DNA of 64,000 nt from Achromobacter sp. Bel. GTDB taxonomy: Bacteria; Pseudomonadota; Gammaproteobacteria; Burkholderiales; Burkholderiaceae_B. The stretch spans positions 1 to 64,000 of the forward strand of contig NZ_JABBJN010000015.1 in NCBI RefSeq assembly GCF_012928505.1, read 5' to 3'. The notes beneath the pieces are model-generated. The model searched no databases. It saw only the letters and a program-made list of their open reading frames with translations, and had not been told where the DNA came from. The position numbers were made by a program, and so were the translations under genes. Of this stretch, positions 17,254 to 25,915 are shown piece after piece (position 1 is the stretch's first letter; each line of letters begins with the position of its first letter).

Positions 17254-18039
17254 TCAGTCCGTCTTCCAGCCCCATTTCTTGAAGATGGCCTTGCCGTCGG
17301 CCGAGGCCAGATACTCCACGAAGGCCTGCGCCTGCGGATGGTTCTTGCCCTGCCGGGTCACCACCGCGCCCGCGTCGCGATAGATGCGGTACGGTTCTTC
17401 GATCTCCACCACGCTGGCCAGCGTGGGATTCGACACCTGCCAGATATTCCAGATCAGCCAGGCGTCGATGCTCTTGTCTTCGGTCCACTGGGTGCGCGCC
17501 ATGGCGCTGTTGGCGGCTTCGGGCAGGACCAGGTTGGCGCGGAAGGCGCGCACGGTATCGATATCGCCCAGGCGGCCGGCCACGTCTTCCCACAGCCCTG
17601 TCTGCCCAGCGCCGGAAACGGCCATCACCTTGATGCCGGGTTTCAGCAGGTCTTTGAAGCCGCTGATGCCCTTCGGGTTACCGGGGCGCACCAGGATCGC
17701 CGACGGGCGCAGGTACAGCGTGCGGGCATCGCGCAGGTCGAACACGCCCGGCAAGGCGCTGGCGAAGCCGCTCATCATGTTCTCGGCACCGCTGAACAGC
17801 ACGTCGGCATCCTGTTTGGCTTTGTCGGCCCAGGCGGGCGTGGGGCCGGCCGTGACGTTCACCGTGATGCCGTGCGTCTTGCCGAATGCCGCCGCGGCTT
17901 CCTTCATGGCGGGCGCCGGGCCGCCGGGGCCGTACACATTCAAGTCCGGCGCGGCCCGTGCCGGAGCGGCAGCCAGGCAGGCCAAGGCGAGCACGCCGCC
18001 GGCGAACGTTCTGAACGACTTCATATCCTTCACCCTCAT
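17254..18039 (-). CDS. AcfC-like periplasmic substrate-binding protein
   Basis: Protein of 261 residues with a signal peptide. The mature start LNVYGPGGPAPAMKEAAAAFGK, the segment TAGPTPAWADKAKQDADVLFSGAENMM, and PSAILVRPGNPKGISG match the AcfC branch of sulfate/molybdate-like binding proteins, first described as a Vibrio cholerae accessory colonization factor. The start may be ATG 18039 (GGAAG 8 bases upstream) or ATG 18024, which gives a more usual signal peptide length. It has no ABC permease beside it, and is divergent from the helicase/nuclease gene. Confidence 0.85.
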   Translation of the reverse strand: MRVKDMKSFRTFAGGVLALACLAAAPARAAPDLNVYGPGGPAPAMKEAAAAFGKTHGITVNVTAGPTPAWADKAKQDADVLFSGAENMMSGFASALPGVFDLRDARTLYLRPSAILVRPGNPKGISGFKDLLKPGIKVMAVSGAGQTGLWEDVAGRLGDIDTVRAFRANLVLPEAANSAMARTQWTEDKSIDAWLIWNIWQVSNPTLASVVEIEEPYRIYRDAGAVVTRQGKNHPQAQAFVEYLASADGKAIFKKWGWKTD

Positions 18040-18215
18040 TCAAGTGTCTTCCATCGGCGCCGATACGCGGCGGACCTATGGGACAGACGCCGCTGCCCGC
18101 GCGAATATTCCGTTTGTACCGACTGTTACGCGGTGCCGCATGCGATGCGGGCTTTAGAATTCGACCTTGCAGATTAGAAATGGGGCCAATGCCCTGTATT
18201 CGCAGAGAGATATCG

Positions 18216-21200
18216 ATGGATAAGCGACAAGACCTGGAACCGCCGGCGATCCAGGAAGGCGCGGCGCACGCCGCAGGCTTGAACACGCCCGACGCCATCG
18301 CCATCACGATCGAAGCGGACCCGACCCTGGGCTACGCGTCCATCCAGAATGCAGTTCCCATCGTGCGGTCCCTGCGTCTGACGAACCGGGCGCCGCAAGC
18401 CTTCGAGAATATCGAAGTCCATATCCGCTGCAATCCCGCCTTCGCGCAACCCGTGAAGCTGCGCTTCGACAAGCTGGCTCCAGGTGAAATCCGCCGCATC
18501 TCGCCGTTGGATCTGACGCCCGACCATGCATATGTGGCCGACCTGCAAGAGGCCGTGCGCGCCGGCATCGACGTGGCCGTGCAAAGCGGCGCGCAGCAAC
18601 TGGGCCACGCGTCGCAGCCGGTTACGGTACTGGCGTATGACCAATGGGCCGGCACGCGCGCCTTGCCTGAGCTGCTGGCCGCGTTTTCGATGCCCAATAA
18701 TCCGGCGGTCGATGTGCTGATCGGCAAGGCCTCGAAGCTGCTGCGCGCGCAGCATGCCGACCTGTTGATGAACGGCTATCAGTCCAAGAGCCGCGATGTG
18801 GTCTGGAAACAGGTGTCGGCGATCTACAGCACCTTGGCCGCCGAGTCGCTGCACTATGCCGAGCCGCCTGCCTCCTTCGGCGTGGACGGGCAGAAGATCC
18901 GCACGCCGGACCGCATCATGGAGGCCCGCGTGGCCACCTGCCTGGACCTGGCGATGCTGTTCTCGTCGTGCCTGGAGCAGGCGGGGCTGCGCCCCGTCCT
19001 CCTGATGAAGGACGGCCACGCCTGGGTCGGCGTCTGGCTGCACCAGGCCTGCTTCGCGGACCCGCTGACCGACGATGTGCAGGCGGTGCGCAAGCGTGTG
19101 GACAGCGGCGAATTCCTGGTCTTTGAAACCACCGGCATTGCCCAGCACCCGAACTTCCGCCCGTCCTTGCGCCTGGCGCTGGAGCAGGGCGCCGCCCATC
19201 TGCGCGAAGAGGACACGTTCCGCTACGCGATTGATGTGTACCGCGCGCGCGAGTTGCAGATCAAGCCGCTGCCGTCCCGCGTCGTGTCGCTGATGCCGGG
19301 CGACGCCCACGACGTGGAACGCCCCGCCGCCATCGAACCCACGCCCGACCTGCCGCCGCTGGACCCCGAGTTCGTCATCAGCCTTGAGCCCGCAGACGAC
19401 ACGCCGGAAGGCCGGTTGGCCAAGTGGAAGTCGCGGTTGCTGGACCTGACGCTGCGCAACCGCCTGCTGAATTTCAAGCTGACCAAGTCCACACTGCCGC
19501 TGGTCGTGCCTGACTTGGCCCGGCTGGAAGACGCCATTGTCGACGGCAGCGAATTCCGCATCCGCCCTTTGCCCGCCGCGCTGATGGAAGGCAACGACCC
19601 GCGCATGGCCGACGTGCACCAGAACCGGGGCGGCCGCGCGCCGCTGGACGACATGGCGCTGGAGGCGTTGGGCAACAAGGAACTGATCGCCCGCGTCACG
19701 CAGGAGGCGTTGGACGCCAACCTGCTGGCGATCTTCGGCGCGGCGCGTACCGGATTGGAAGAGGGCGGCGCCAATACGCTGTATCTGGCAATGGGCATGC
19801 TGCGCTGGACGGAAAGCCCGGGCGCGGAAAGCGCCCATCTGGCGCCGCTGATTCTGGTGCCCGTGTCGTTGCAACGCCAGTCTGTGCGCAGCGGCTTCCG
19901 GCTGGTCCGCCATGACGACGAGACCATTATCAATCCCACGTTGCTGCAGATGCTGCGCAACAACTACGAGCTGCGCATCCCGGGCCTGGACATCCTGCCC
20001 GCCGATGACAAGGGCGTGGACGTGGCGCGCGTGCTGCAGGCTTTCCGCCTGGCCGTGCGCGAGATCGTCGGTTGGGAAGTGCTGGAGCAGGCGCATCTGG
20101 GCATTTTCTCGTTTACCAAGTACCTGATGTGGAAGGACTTGCAGGACCGCACCGAGCAGCTGAAGGCCAACCGCGTCGTCAAGCACCTGATCGACCACCC
20201 AGGGCAGGCGTTTGCGAAGGAACCGTTGGACGCGCGTTTCGACCGGCTGGACGAGAGCTATAAGCCGGAGGACTTGCTGACGCCGCTGCTGTCCGACTCG
20301 TCGCAGCTGAAAGCCATCTGCGCCGTCGACGCCGGCCGCGACCTGGTGCTGGAAGGCCCGCCGGGCACCGGCAAGAGCCAGACCATCACCAACCTGATCG
20401 CCCACCTGCTGGCGCGCGGCAAGACCGTGCTGTTCGTGTCCGAGAAGATGGCGGCGCTGGAGGTCGTGCATCGCCGGCTGGCCAACATCGGCTTGGGGCC
20501 GTTCTGCCTGGAACTGCATTCGTCCAAGGCGCGCAAGGCCGAGGTGCTGCAGCAACTGGGCAAGGCACTGGACCACAGCGGCCAGCGCACCGGCGACGAC
20601 TGGGCTCGCGAAGCCGAACGCCTGGCCGTGCTGCGCCAGGACCTGAACGGGCTGGTCGACGCCCTGCATCACGAACACCCCAATGGCCTGACGGTGTTCG
20701 ACGCCATCGGCACGTGCATCCAGAACGCGGGAGGCGATCCTTCGCCGATGTCGTGGCCGGACGGGCAGGCGCACGAACGCAAGGACCTGGCGCAACTGCG
20801 CGAAACCGCCCGGCGCATGGCGACCTTGTCCGGCGAACTGGGTACGCTGCATGGCCATCCGCTGGCGCACATCGGCATGGCCGAATGGAGCCCCAGTTGG
20901 CAAGACGCGCTGCTGGCGGCGGCGCAGGCGCTGGATCAGGCGGTCGCCGGGTTCCAGCAGCAGGCCTTCCTGGCAGGCGAAGGCGTGGGCGTGCCGGCTG
21001 CGGGCCTGAGCCTGGACGGCTACGCCAGACTGGACGCATTGATCGACGTGCTGCTGGCCGCGCCGCACGTGCCACCCGGATTGGCCGCGCAGGCGCACGA
21101 CCCCGTGGCGCGCCTCCAGGTGCAGGCCCTGGCGCGGCACGGGCTGGCGCGCAATGCCCATTGGGCGCAAGTGGGCGAGCAGTGGACCGCGCAATTGGCG

Positions 21201-24200
21201 CAATGGGATGCCCAAGCGCTGAGGGCCGAATGGCTGGCCGCGTGCTCGGCATGGTGGCCGAAATCGATCTTCGCCAAAGGCGGCATCCGCAAGCGGTTGG
21301 CAGCCTGCCGCGCGGATGCCCGGCGCCCGGACGAGGCGGCGATCGGCGCGATGCTGGCGCCGCTGGCGCTGGTCAACGCCGAAGACCGCGAACTGGCCCT
21401 CTTGAAGGCCGACGCCCAGCGCCTGCTGCAGGACTCCTACACGGGTCTAAGCACCGATTGGGAACAGGTCCAACGCCACCAACAATGGGCGCAGCGCTTT
21501 GCCGATGCCGTCACGCTGGTCGCGGGCGACCCTGCCGCCGCGGCCGATCTGCGTACGCGGCTACAAGCGCTGGTGGGCGACAACCGCGCGTTCTTGCAAC
21601 CTGGCGCGGCGTTGGGCAAGCGCCTGCTGGATACCCGCAACACGTGGCGCGCCCTGCAGGACAGGCTTGCCGAGGTCGATGCGCTGGCCAGGCCCACTGA
21701 GCCGTTGGCCGGCGCAGCGGACGCCAACGGCGCGTTGGAACGCATCCAGTCCGTCCTGGCTGGCTGGCGCCACAACAAGCAGTTCCTGATGCCGTGGTGT
21801 GTGTGGCGCGAGGCCCGCGAACAGGCGATCGCCGCGCAACTGCAAGGGTTGGTCGCGTCGCTGGAGCAAGGCCGCGTACCGTTGGACCGGGTCGAAGCCC
21901 ATTTCGAATTCAGCTACCGCCATTGGTGGGTGAAGAAAGTCATCGACCATTCGCCCGTGCTCCGGTCCTTCTCCAGCGCCGACCACGAACGCAAGATCCG
22001 CGAATTCCGCGATGCCGACGACCGTTTCCAGAAACTGACGTCGGCCTATATTGCCGCGGTGCTGGCCGGCAAGGTGCCCGCCGGCAACGGCATCCTGGTC
22101 AGCCCCGATAGCGAACTGGGGTTGCTGCGCCGCGAACTGCAGAAAAAGGCCCGCCACGTTCCCGTGCGGCAGCTGATGCAGCGCCTGCCGTCGCTGTTGC
22201 CGAAGCTCAAGCCCTGCCTGCTGATGTCGCCCTTATCCGTGGCGCAGTATCTGGACGCGGGCCATTCGCAATTCGACGTTGTCGTCTTCGACGAGGCGTC
22301 GCAGATTCCGGTGTGGGATTCCGTCGGCGCGATCGCGCGCGGCCAGCAACTGGTGGTGGTCGGCGACACGAAACAGCTGCCGCCCACCAGCTTCTTCAGC
22401 AAATCCGCGCCGGAAGAAGACGGCGCGGGCGATGACGGCCAGGTCGAAGACCTGGAGAGCATCCTGGACGAATGCCTGGGCGCCGATATGAACCGGCTGC
22501 GCCTGCAATGGCACTACCGCAGCAAGCATGAAAGCCTGATCACCTTCAGCAACGTCACCTACTACGATTCGCAGCTGATCACCTTCCCGTCGCCCGTCAC
22601 CGATGACGTGGCCGTGCGCCTGGAGAAGGTTGCGGGCGTCTACGACCGGGGCGGCAGCCGCACCAATCGCCGCGAGGCCGAAGCCATCGTGCAAGGTATC
22701 GAGCAGCATTATCTGGACAAGTCGCGCCGCCGCCAGACACTGGGCGTGGTCACCTTCAACCAGCCCCAGCAATCGTTGATCGAAACCCTGCTGGACGCCC
22801 GCCGCCGCGCGAACGCCGAGCTGGACAAGGCGATTTCGGCGCAGTCCCGCGAGCCGCTGTTCATCAAGAACCTGGAGAACGTGCAGGGCGACGAACGCGA
22901 CGTCATCTACTTCTCGATCACTTTCGGTCCGGATGCGGCCGGCAAGATGACGATGAATTTCGGGCCGCTGAACGGCGAAGGCGGACACCGCCGCCTGAAC
23001 GTCGCGATTTCCCGGGCGCGCGAAGGCGTGGTGATCTACAGCACCCTGATGCCCGAGCAGATCGATCTGTCGCGCGTGCGCGCGACCGGCGTCCGGGACC
23101 TGAAGCACTATCTGGAATTCGCGCTGAAGGGGCCGCGCGCCCTGGTCGAGCAATCGCTGCCGACCGGACGCGAGCCGGACAGTCCGTTCGAAACCCAGGT
23201 CATCAAGGTGCTGCGCAACCACGGCTGGACCGTGCACCCGCAGGTCGGGTGTTCCGGATACCGGATCGACATGGGCGTGGTGGATCCACGCGCCCCGGGC
23301 CGGTATCTGATGGGGATCGAATGCGACGGCCGCGCGTATCACTCCGGCGCCACGGCGCGCGACCGGGACCGCCTGCGGCAGGTGGTCCTTGAAGGTTTGG
23401 GATGGCGCCTGCATCGGGTCTGGTCGACCGACTGGTGGATCAATCCCGAGCGGGAAGTCGAGAAGATCCTGGCCCGATTGAACGCGGAATTGGAACGCCA
23501 GATTGACGGTGCGCCAGAGGCGGAAGGCGAAGCGGAAATCGACGTGGAAGTCGACGCGGAAATCGACGTGGCAGCGGCGCAGGAAGAGGGCCCGGCCAGC
23601 GCGTCGGGCGTTGGCTCCCGCCGCGCCGTGCCGTTCGAGATCACGACGGAAGAGGGGGCACGGGCGGCCGACAATGGCGCGTCAGGCTCCGCGGGCGTGG
23701 CAGGCGGCGTGCCGGTGTACCTGCTGGCGACTCTGGACGGGGGCGACACCGACGCGTTCTACAGCCGCGCCAACAACAGTCTGGTGACCGAGCAATTGCG
23801 TACCGTGATCGAGACCGAAGGCCCGGTCGCCGAAACGGTGCTGCACCGCAGGGTGGCGCGGGCGTGGGGCCTGGAGCGGACGGGCGTCAGGATCGTCGAG
23901 AGGCTGCGCGCCTTGACGCCGATGGATGTGGGGCAGACCGAAGAAGGCGAAGCCACCTTCTATTGGCCCGCAGGCGTGCAGCCAGAAGCGTGGAAGGGCT
24001 TTCGCGGCGCAGGCGACGATGACGCCGCCCGCCGCCGGATTGACGACGTGTGCCTCCAGGAGCTGGCCAACGGCGTCTTGCACGTTCTGGCCATGGCCGG
24101 CAACGCGCCCAAGGCGGACGTGATCAAGTCGGTGTGCCGCATGCTGGGAATGGCGCGGACATTGGCGGATGCGGAAGCCCGGGTCGGCTTGGCGGTGTCC

Positions 24201-24257
24201 CGCCTGGTGCAGCAAGGGCGAGTGCGCGAAGAGACGGGGATGCTGCGGACCGAGTAG
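18216..24257 (+). CDS. DUF4011/SF1 helicase/Vsr-like nuclease protein (probable antiphage, hhe-like)
   Basis: Single giant protein of 2013 residues. Order seen: an N-terminal beta-rich region (about 20-150); a transglutaminase-like segment with a possible Cys242-His268-Asp282 triad (VATCLDLA, DGHAWVGVW, FADPLTDD); DUF4011 from about 398 (LAKWKSRLLDLTLRNRLLNF); an SF1 helicase with Walker A GPPGTGKS at 714-721, DEAS at 1359-1362, GDTKQLPPT just after, and NVAISRARE from 1595; a Vsr/PD-(D/E)xK-like nuclease with Glu1659, Asp1685, Glu1702-x-Asp1704 and His1708; an acidic linker; and DUF3320-like end. DUF4011-helicase-Vsr proteins have been reported as antiphage (named hhe). ATG 18216 has GAGAGA 6 bases upstream. 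All motifs look intact. Confidence 0.9.
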   Translation: MDKRQDLEPPAIQEGAAHAAGLNTPDAIAITIEADPTLGYASIQNAVPIVRSLRLTNRAPQAFENIEVHIRCNPAFAQPVKLRFDKLAPGEIRRISPLDLTPDHAYVADLQEAVRAGIDVAVQSGAQQLGHASQPVTVLAYDQWAGTRALPELLAAFSMPNNPAVDVLIGKASKLLRAQHADLLMNGYQSKSRDVVWKQVSAIYSTLAAESLHYAEPPASFGVDGQKIRTPDRIMEARVATCLDLAMLFSSCLEQAGLRPVLLMKDGHAWVGVWLHQACFADPLTDDVQAVRKRVDSGEFLVFETTGIAQHPNFRPSLRLALEQGAAHLREEDTFRYAIDVYRARELQIKPLPSRVVSLMPGDAHDVERPAAIEPTPDLPPLDPEFVISLEPADDTPEGRLAKWKSRLLDLTLRNRLLNFKLTKSTLPLVVPDLARLEDAIVDGSEFRIRPLPAALMEGNDPRMADVHQNRGGRAPLDDMALEALGNKELIARVTQEALDANLLAIFGAARTGLEEGGANTLYLAMGMLRWTESPGAESAHLAPLILVPVSLQRQSVRSGFRLVRHDDETIINPTLLQMLRNNYELRIPGLDILPADDKGVDVARVLQAFRLAVREIVGWEVLEQAHLGIFSFTKYLMWKDLQDRTEQLKANRVVKHLIDHPGQAFAKEPLDARFDRLDESYKPEDLLTPLLSDSSQLKAICAVDAGRDLVLEGPPGTGKSQTITNLIAHLLARGKTVLFVSEKMAALEVVHRRLANIGLGPFCLELHSSKARKAEVLQQLGKALDHSGQRTGDDWAREAERLAVLRQDLNGLVDALHHEHPNGLTVFDAIGTCIQNAGGDPSPMSWPDGQAHERKDLAQLRETARRMATLSGELGTLHGHPLAHIGMAEWSPSWQDALLAAAQALDQAVAGFQQQAFLAGEGVGVPAAGLSLDGYARLDALIDVLLAAPHVPPGLAAQAHDPVARLQVQALARHGLARNAHWAQVGEQWTAQLAQWDAQALRAEWLAACSAWWPKSIFAKGGIRKRLAACRADARRPDEAAIGAMLAPLALVNAEDRELALLKADAQRLLQDSYTGLSTDWEQVQRHQQWAQRFADAVTLVAGDPAAAADLRTRLQALVGDNRAFLQPGAALGKRLLDTRNTWRALQDRLAEVDALARPTEPLAGAADANGALERIQSVLAGWRHNKQFLMPWCVWREAREQAIAAQLQGLVASLEQGRVPLDRVEAHFEFSYRHWWVKKVIDHSPVLRSFSSADHERKIREFRDADDRFQKLTSAYIAAVLAGKVPAGNGILVSPDSELGLLRRELQKKARHVPVRQLMQRLPSLLPKLKPCLLMSPLSVAQYLDAGHSQFDVVVFDEASQIPVWDSVGAIARGQQLVVVGDTKQLPPTSFFSKSAPEEDGAGDDGQVEDLESILDECLGADMNRLRLQWHYRSKHESLITFSNVTYYDSQLITFPSPVTDDVAVRLEKVAGVYDRGGSRTNRREAEAIVQGIEQHYLDKSRRRQTLGVVTFNQPQQSLIETLLDARRRANAELDKAISAQSREPLFIKNLENVQGDERDVIYFSITFGPDAAGKMTMNFGPLNGEGGHRRLNVAISRAREGVVIYSTLMPEQIDLSRVRATGVRDLKHYLEFALKGPRALVEQSLPTGREPDSPFETQVIKVLRNHGWTVHPQVGCSGYRIDMGVVDPRAPGRYLMGIECDGRAYHSGATARDRDRLRQVVLEGLGWRLHRVWSTDWWINPEREVEKILARLNAELERQIDGAPEAEGEAEIDVEVDAEIDVAAAQEEGPASASGVGSRRAVPFEITTEEGARAADNGASGSAGVAGGVPVYLLATLDGGDTDAFYSRANNSLVTEQLRTVIETEGPVAETVLHRRVARAWGLERTGVRIVERLRALTPMDVGQTEEGEATFYWPAGVQPEAWKGFRGAGDDDAARRRIDDVCLQELANGVLHVLAMAGNAPKADVIKSVCRMLGMARTLADAEARVGLAVSRLVQQGRVREETGMLRTE

Positions 24258-24525
24258 GAGAAGGGCAGGGATCGGGCTGAATGGCCGGGGTATGGTGTCA
24301 GACTGTAAACGCCCGTTGTTCGTCAGCCGCCTGTCAGGGCGAACCCTGATTGCCGCCATTGCAGGAGGACGCCGGCGAATTCGGCCGGCGCCGCGGCCGC
24401 CTTTCCCCGGTAGATCATGCGGCAAGATTTTGAAACGGTCTGGAAGCCCGTTCGCCAAATTCGTCCATACGGTGAACGTAGAATGCCGCTTTTCATCAGT
24501 GCCATCCGGCTTACAGGAACGAACC

Positions 24526-25338
24526 ATGAAAAAAATAATCCTCCTTGCGTCCGCCTGCGCCGCGCTGCTTCAGGCTTGCGCGCCGGTTACCCCTCCTAGC
24601 GAAGGATCGTCCTCCATGCCCACTCCCGCCGTCACGTCGCCCGCCAGCCCATTGACCCTGCCCGCGTACTACTGGCGCCTGGCGTCCGCCACCGACGCGT
24701 CGGGCAAGCCGATCGCCGCGCTGCAGAAAGGGATCGAGCATCAACTGCGCCTGACGTTCTCCGACGACGCCTTGAATATCCGCGGCGGCTGCAACGCGCA
24801 GTTCGGCGGGTACACCTACAAGAACGGCGTGCTGCATGTGAACAACCTGGCATCGACGATGAAGGCTTGCGAACAGAGCCTGATGCAGCTGGATGCGGAG
24901 ATCAACCAGCGGGTGAAGGGCGATCTGCGCGCAACGCTGTCCGGCGACACCGCAGAACCCGCCCTGGAACTGGCCGCGCAGGACGGCAGCGTCCTGACGT
25001 TCGTCGGCGAACCGACCCCCCAGACGCTGTACGGCAGCGCCGGTGAAACGATGTTCCTGGAAGTGGCCGCGAAGAAGGCGGAATGCAGCCACCCGATGAT
25101 TCCCAACTACCAGTGCCTGATGGTGCGCGAACGCCGCTATAACGACGCGGGCGTGCAGCAGCCGGCGCAGGAAAAGTGGCATCCGCTGTATCAGTCGATC
25201 GAAGGCTTCGAGCACAAGGACGGCGTGCGCACCGTGCTGCGCGTGAAGCGCTACGACTGGAAGAACCCGCCCGCCGATGCGCCGTCGAAGGTGTACGTGC
25301 TGGACATGGTGGTGGAGCAGGACGCGTCGGGAAAGTAA
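24526..25338 (+). CDS. META domain lipoprotein with DUF4377-like C-terminus
   Basis: Lipoprotein of 270 residues; the lipobox LLQAC places the lipidated Cys at residue 18. A META/HslJ-like domain covers about residues 40-155 (YYWRLASATD, IRGGCNAQFGGYTYKNGVL, STMKACEQSLMQLDAEINQ), and a C-terminal domain (about 165-265; SHPMIPNYQCLMVRERRY, FEHKDGVRTVLRVKRYD) matches DUF4377. ATG 24526 has CAGGAAC in front. META proteins are linked to envelope stress and heat resistance, but their mechanism is unknown. Membership of the outer membrane is inferred from the residues after the Cys (no Asp at +2). Confidence 0.9.
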   Translation: MKKIILLASACAALLQACAPVTPPSEGSSSMPTPAVTSPASPLTLPAYYWRLASATDASGKPIAALQKGIEHQLRLTFSDDALNIRGGCNAQFGGYTYKNGVLHVNNLASTMKACEQSLMQLDAEINQRVKGDLRATLSGDTAEPALELAAQDGSVLTFVGEPTPQTLYGSAGETMFLEVAAKKAECSHPMIPNYQCLMVRERRYNDAGVQQPAQEKWHPLYQSIEGFEHKDGVRTVLRVKRYDWKNPPADAPSKVYVLDMVVEQDASGK

Positions 25339-25387
25339 AAATGGTCGACGCCGGGCTGAGCCCATCGTGCCCCGCAGCCCGGCCCGA

Positions 25388-25831
25388 TCAGGCCCGGCGC
25401 GTCGTCCGTCGTCCACGCGCCCGCAGATCCTCGCGCACCGTGACATAACTGCGATAGCGGGCGAAATCGTGCTTGGCGAACGCCAGATACAGGCCCGTCG
25501 CCACCATGAATGCGCTGAAAACGGTCACGTACAGCAGACGGTCGGGCGCGTCGCGCAGCAACTCGATGGCAAGGTACATGTTGAAGACGCCGAATCCCAG
25601 CAGCAGCGCCATCAAGATCCAGCGGGCCCACGCGCTGCCGTGGTACAGCCACACCAGCAAGAGCGCGGGCAGCAACAGCTTCTTCAACGCCGAAAATTCG
25701 CCTTGCAGCAAGGACACGATTTCGTAGCTCATGGCGGCCAGCGTGCCCGCCAGGACGATGAACCAGAAACGCCGTTCGCTGGGTCGCCGACGCTCGGAGG
25801 CTCGGGGGTCGGTAAGGGTTCTTTCGGTCAT
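25388..25831 (-). CDS. Hypothetical membrane protein
   Basis: Protein of 147 residues with a charged N-terminus and four hydrophobic segments (about residues 22-42, 48-63, 68-88, 98-118), then a basic tail. ATG 25831 has AGGAGA upstream. No family recognised. It ends 50 bases from the convergent META gene and is followed upstream by nothing obviously related. Confidence 0.7.
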   Translation of the reverse strand: MTERTLTDPRASERRRPSERRFWFIVLAGTLAAMSYEIVSLLQGEFSALKKLLLPALLLVWLYHGSAWARWILMALLLGFGVFNMYLAIELLRDAPDRLLYVTVFSAFMVATGLYLAFAKHDFARYRSYVTVREDLRARGRRTTRRA

Positions 25832-25915
25832 GCAATCTCCTGAAGTGATGAAAATAACCGGGCCGCGACATCATCCTTGAATCGCAGCCCGGCGCCGCTT
25901 AGTCGGGCCGCTTTC

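Noticed and set aside
18174-21215. A 1013-codon open frame on the minus strand opposite the helicase/nuclease gene
   Set aside because: Rich in Gln, His, Arg, Ala and Val without domains; typical antisense frame of GC-rich coding DNA. The plus-strand gene has full motif support.
24361-24412. GCCGGC-rich repeat after the helicase/nuclease gene as a terminator or attachment site
   Set aside because: Self-complementary GC-rich bases without a T-run or direct repeat; likely chance in GC-rich DNA.
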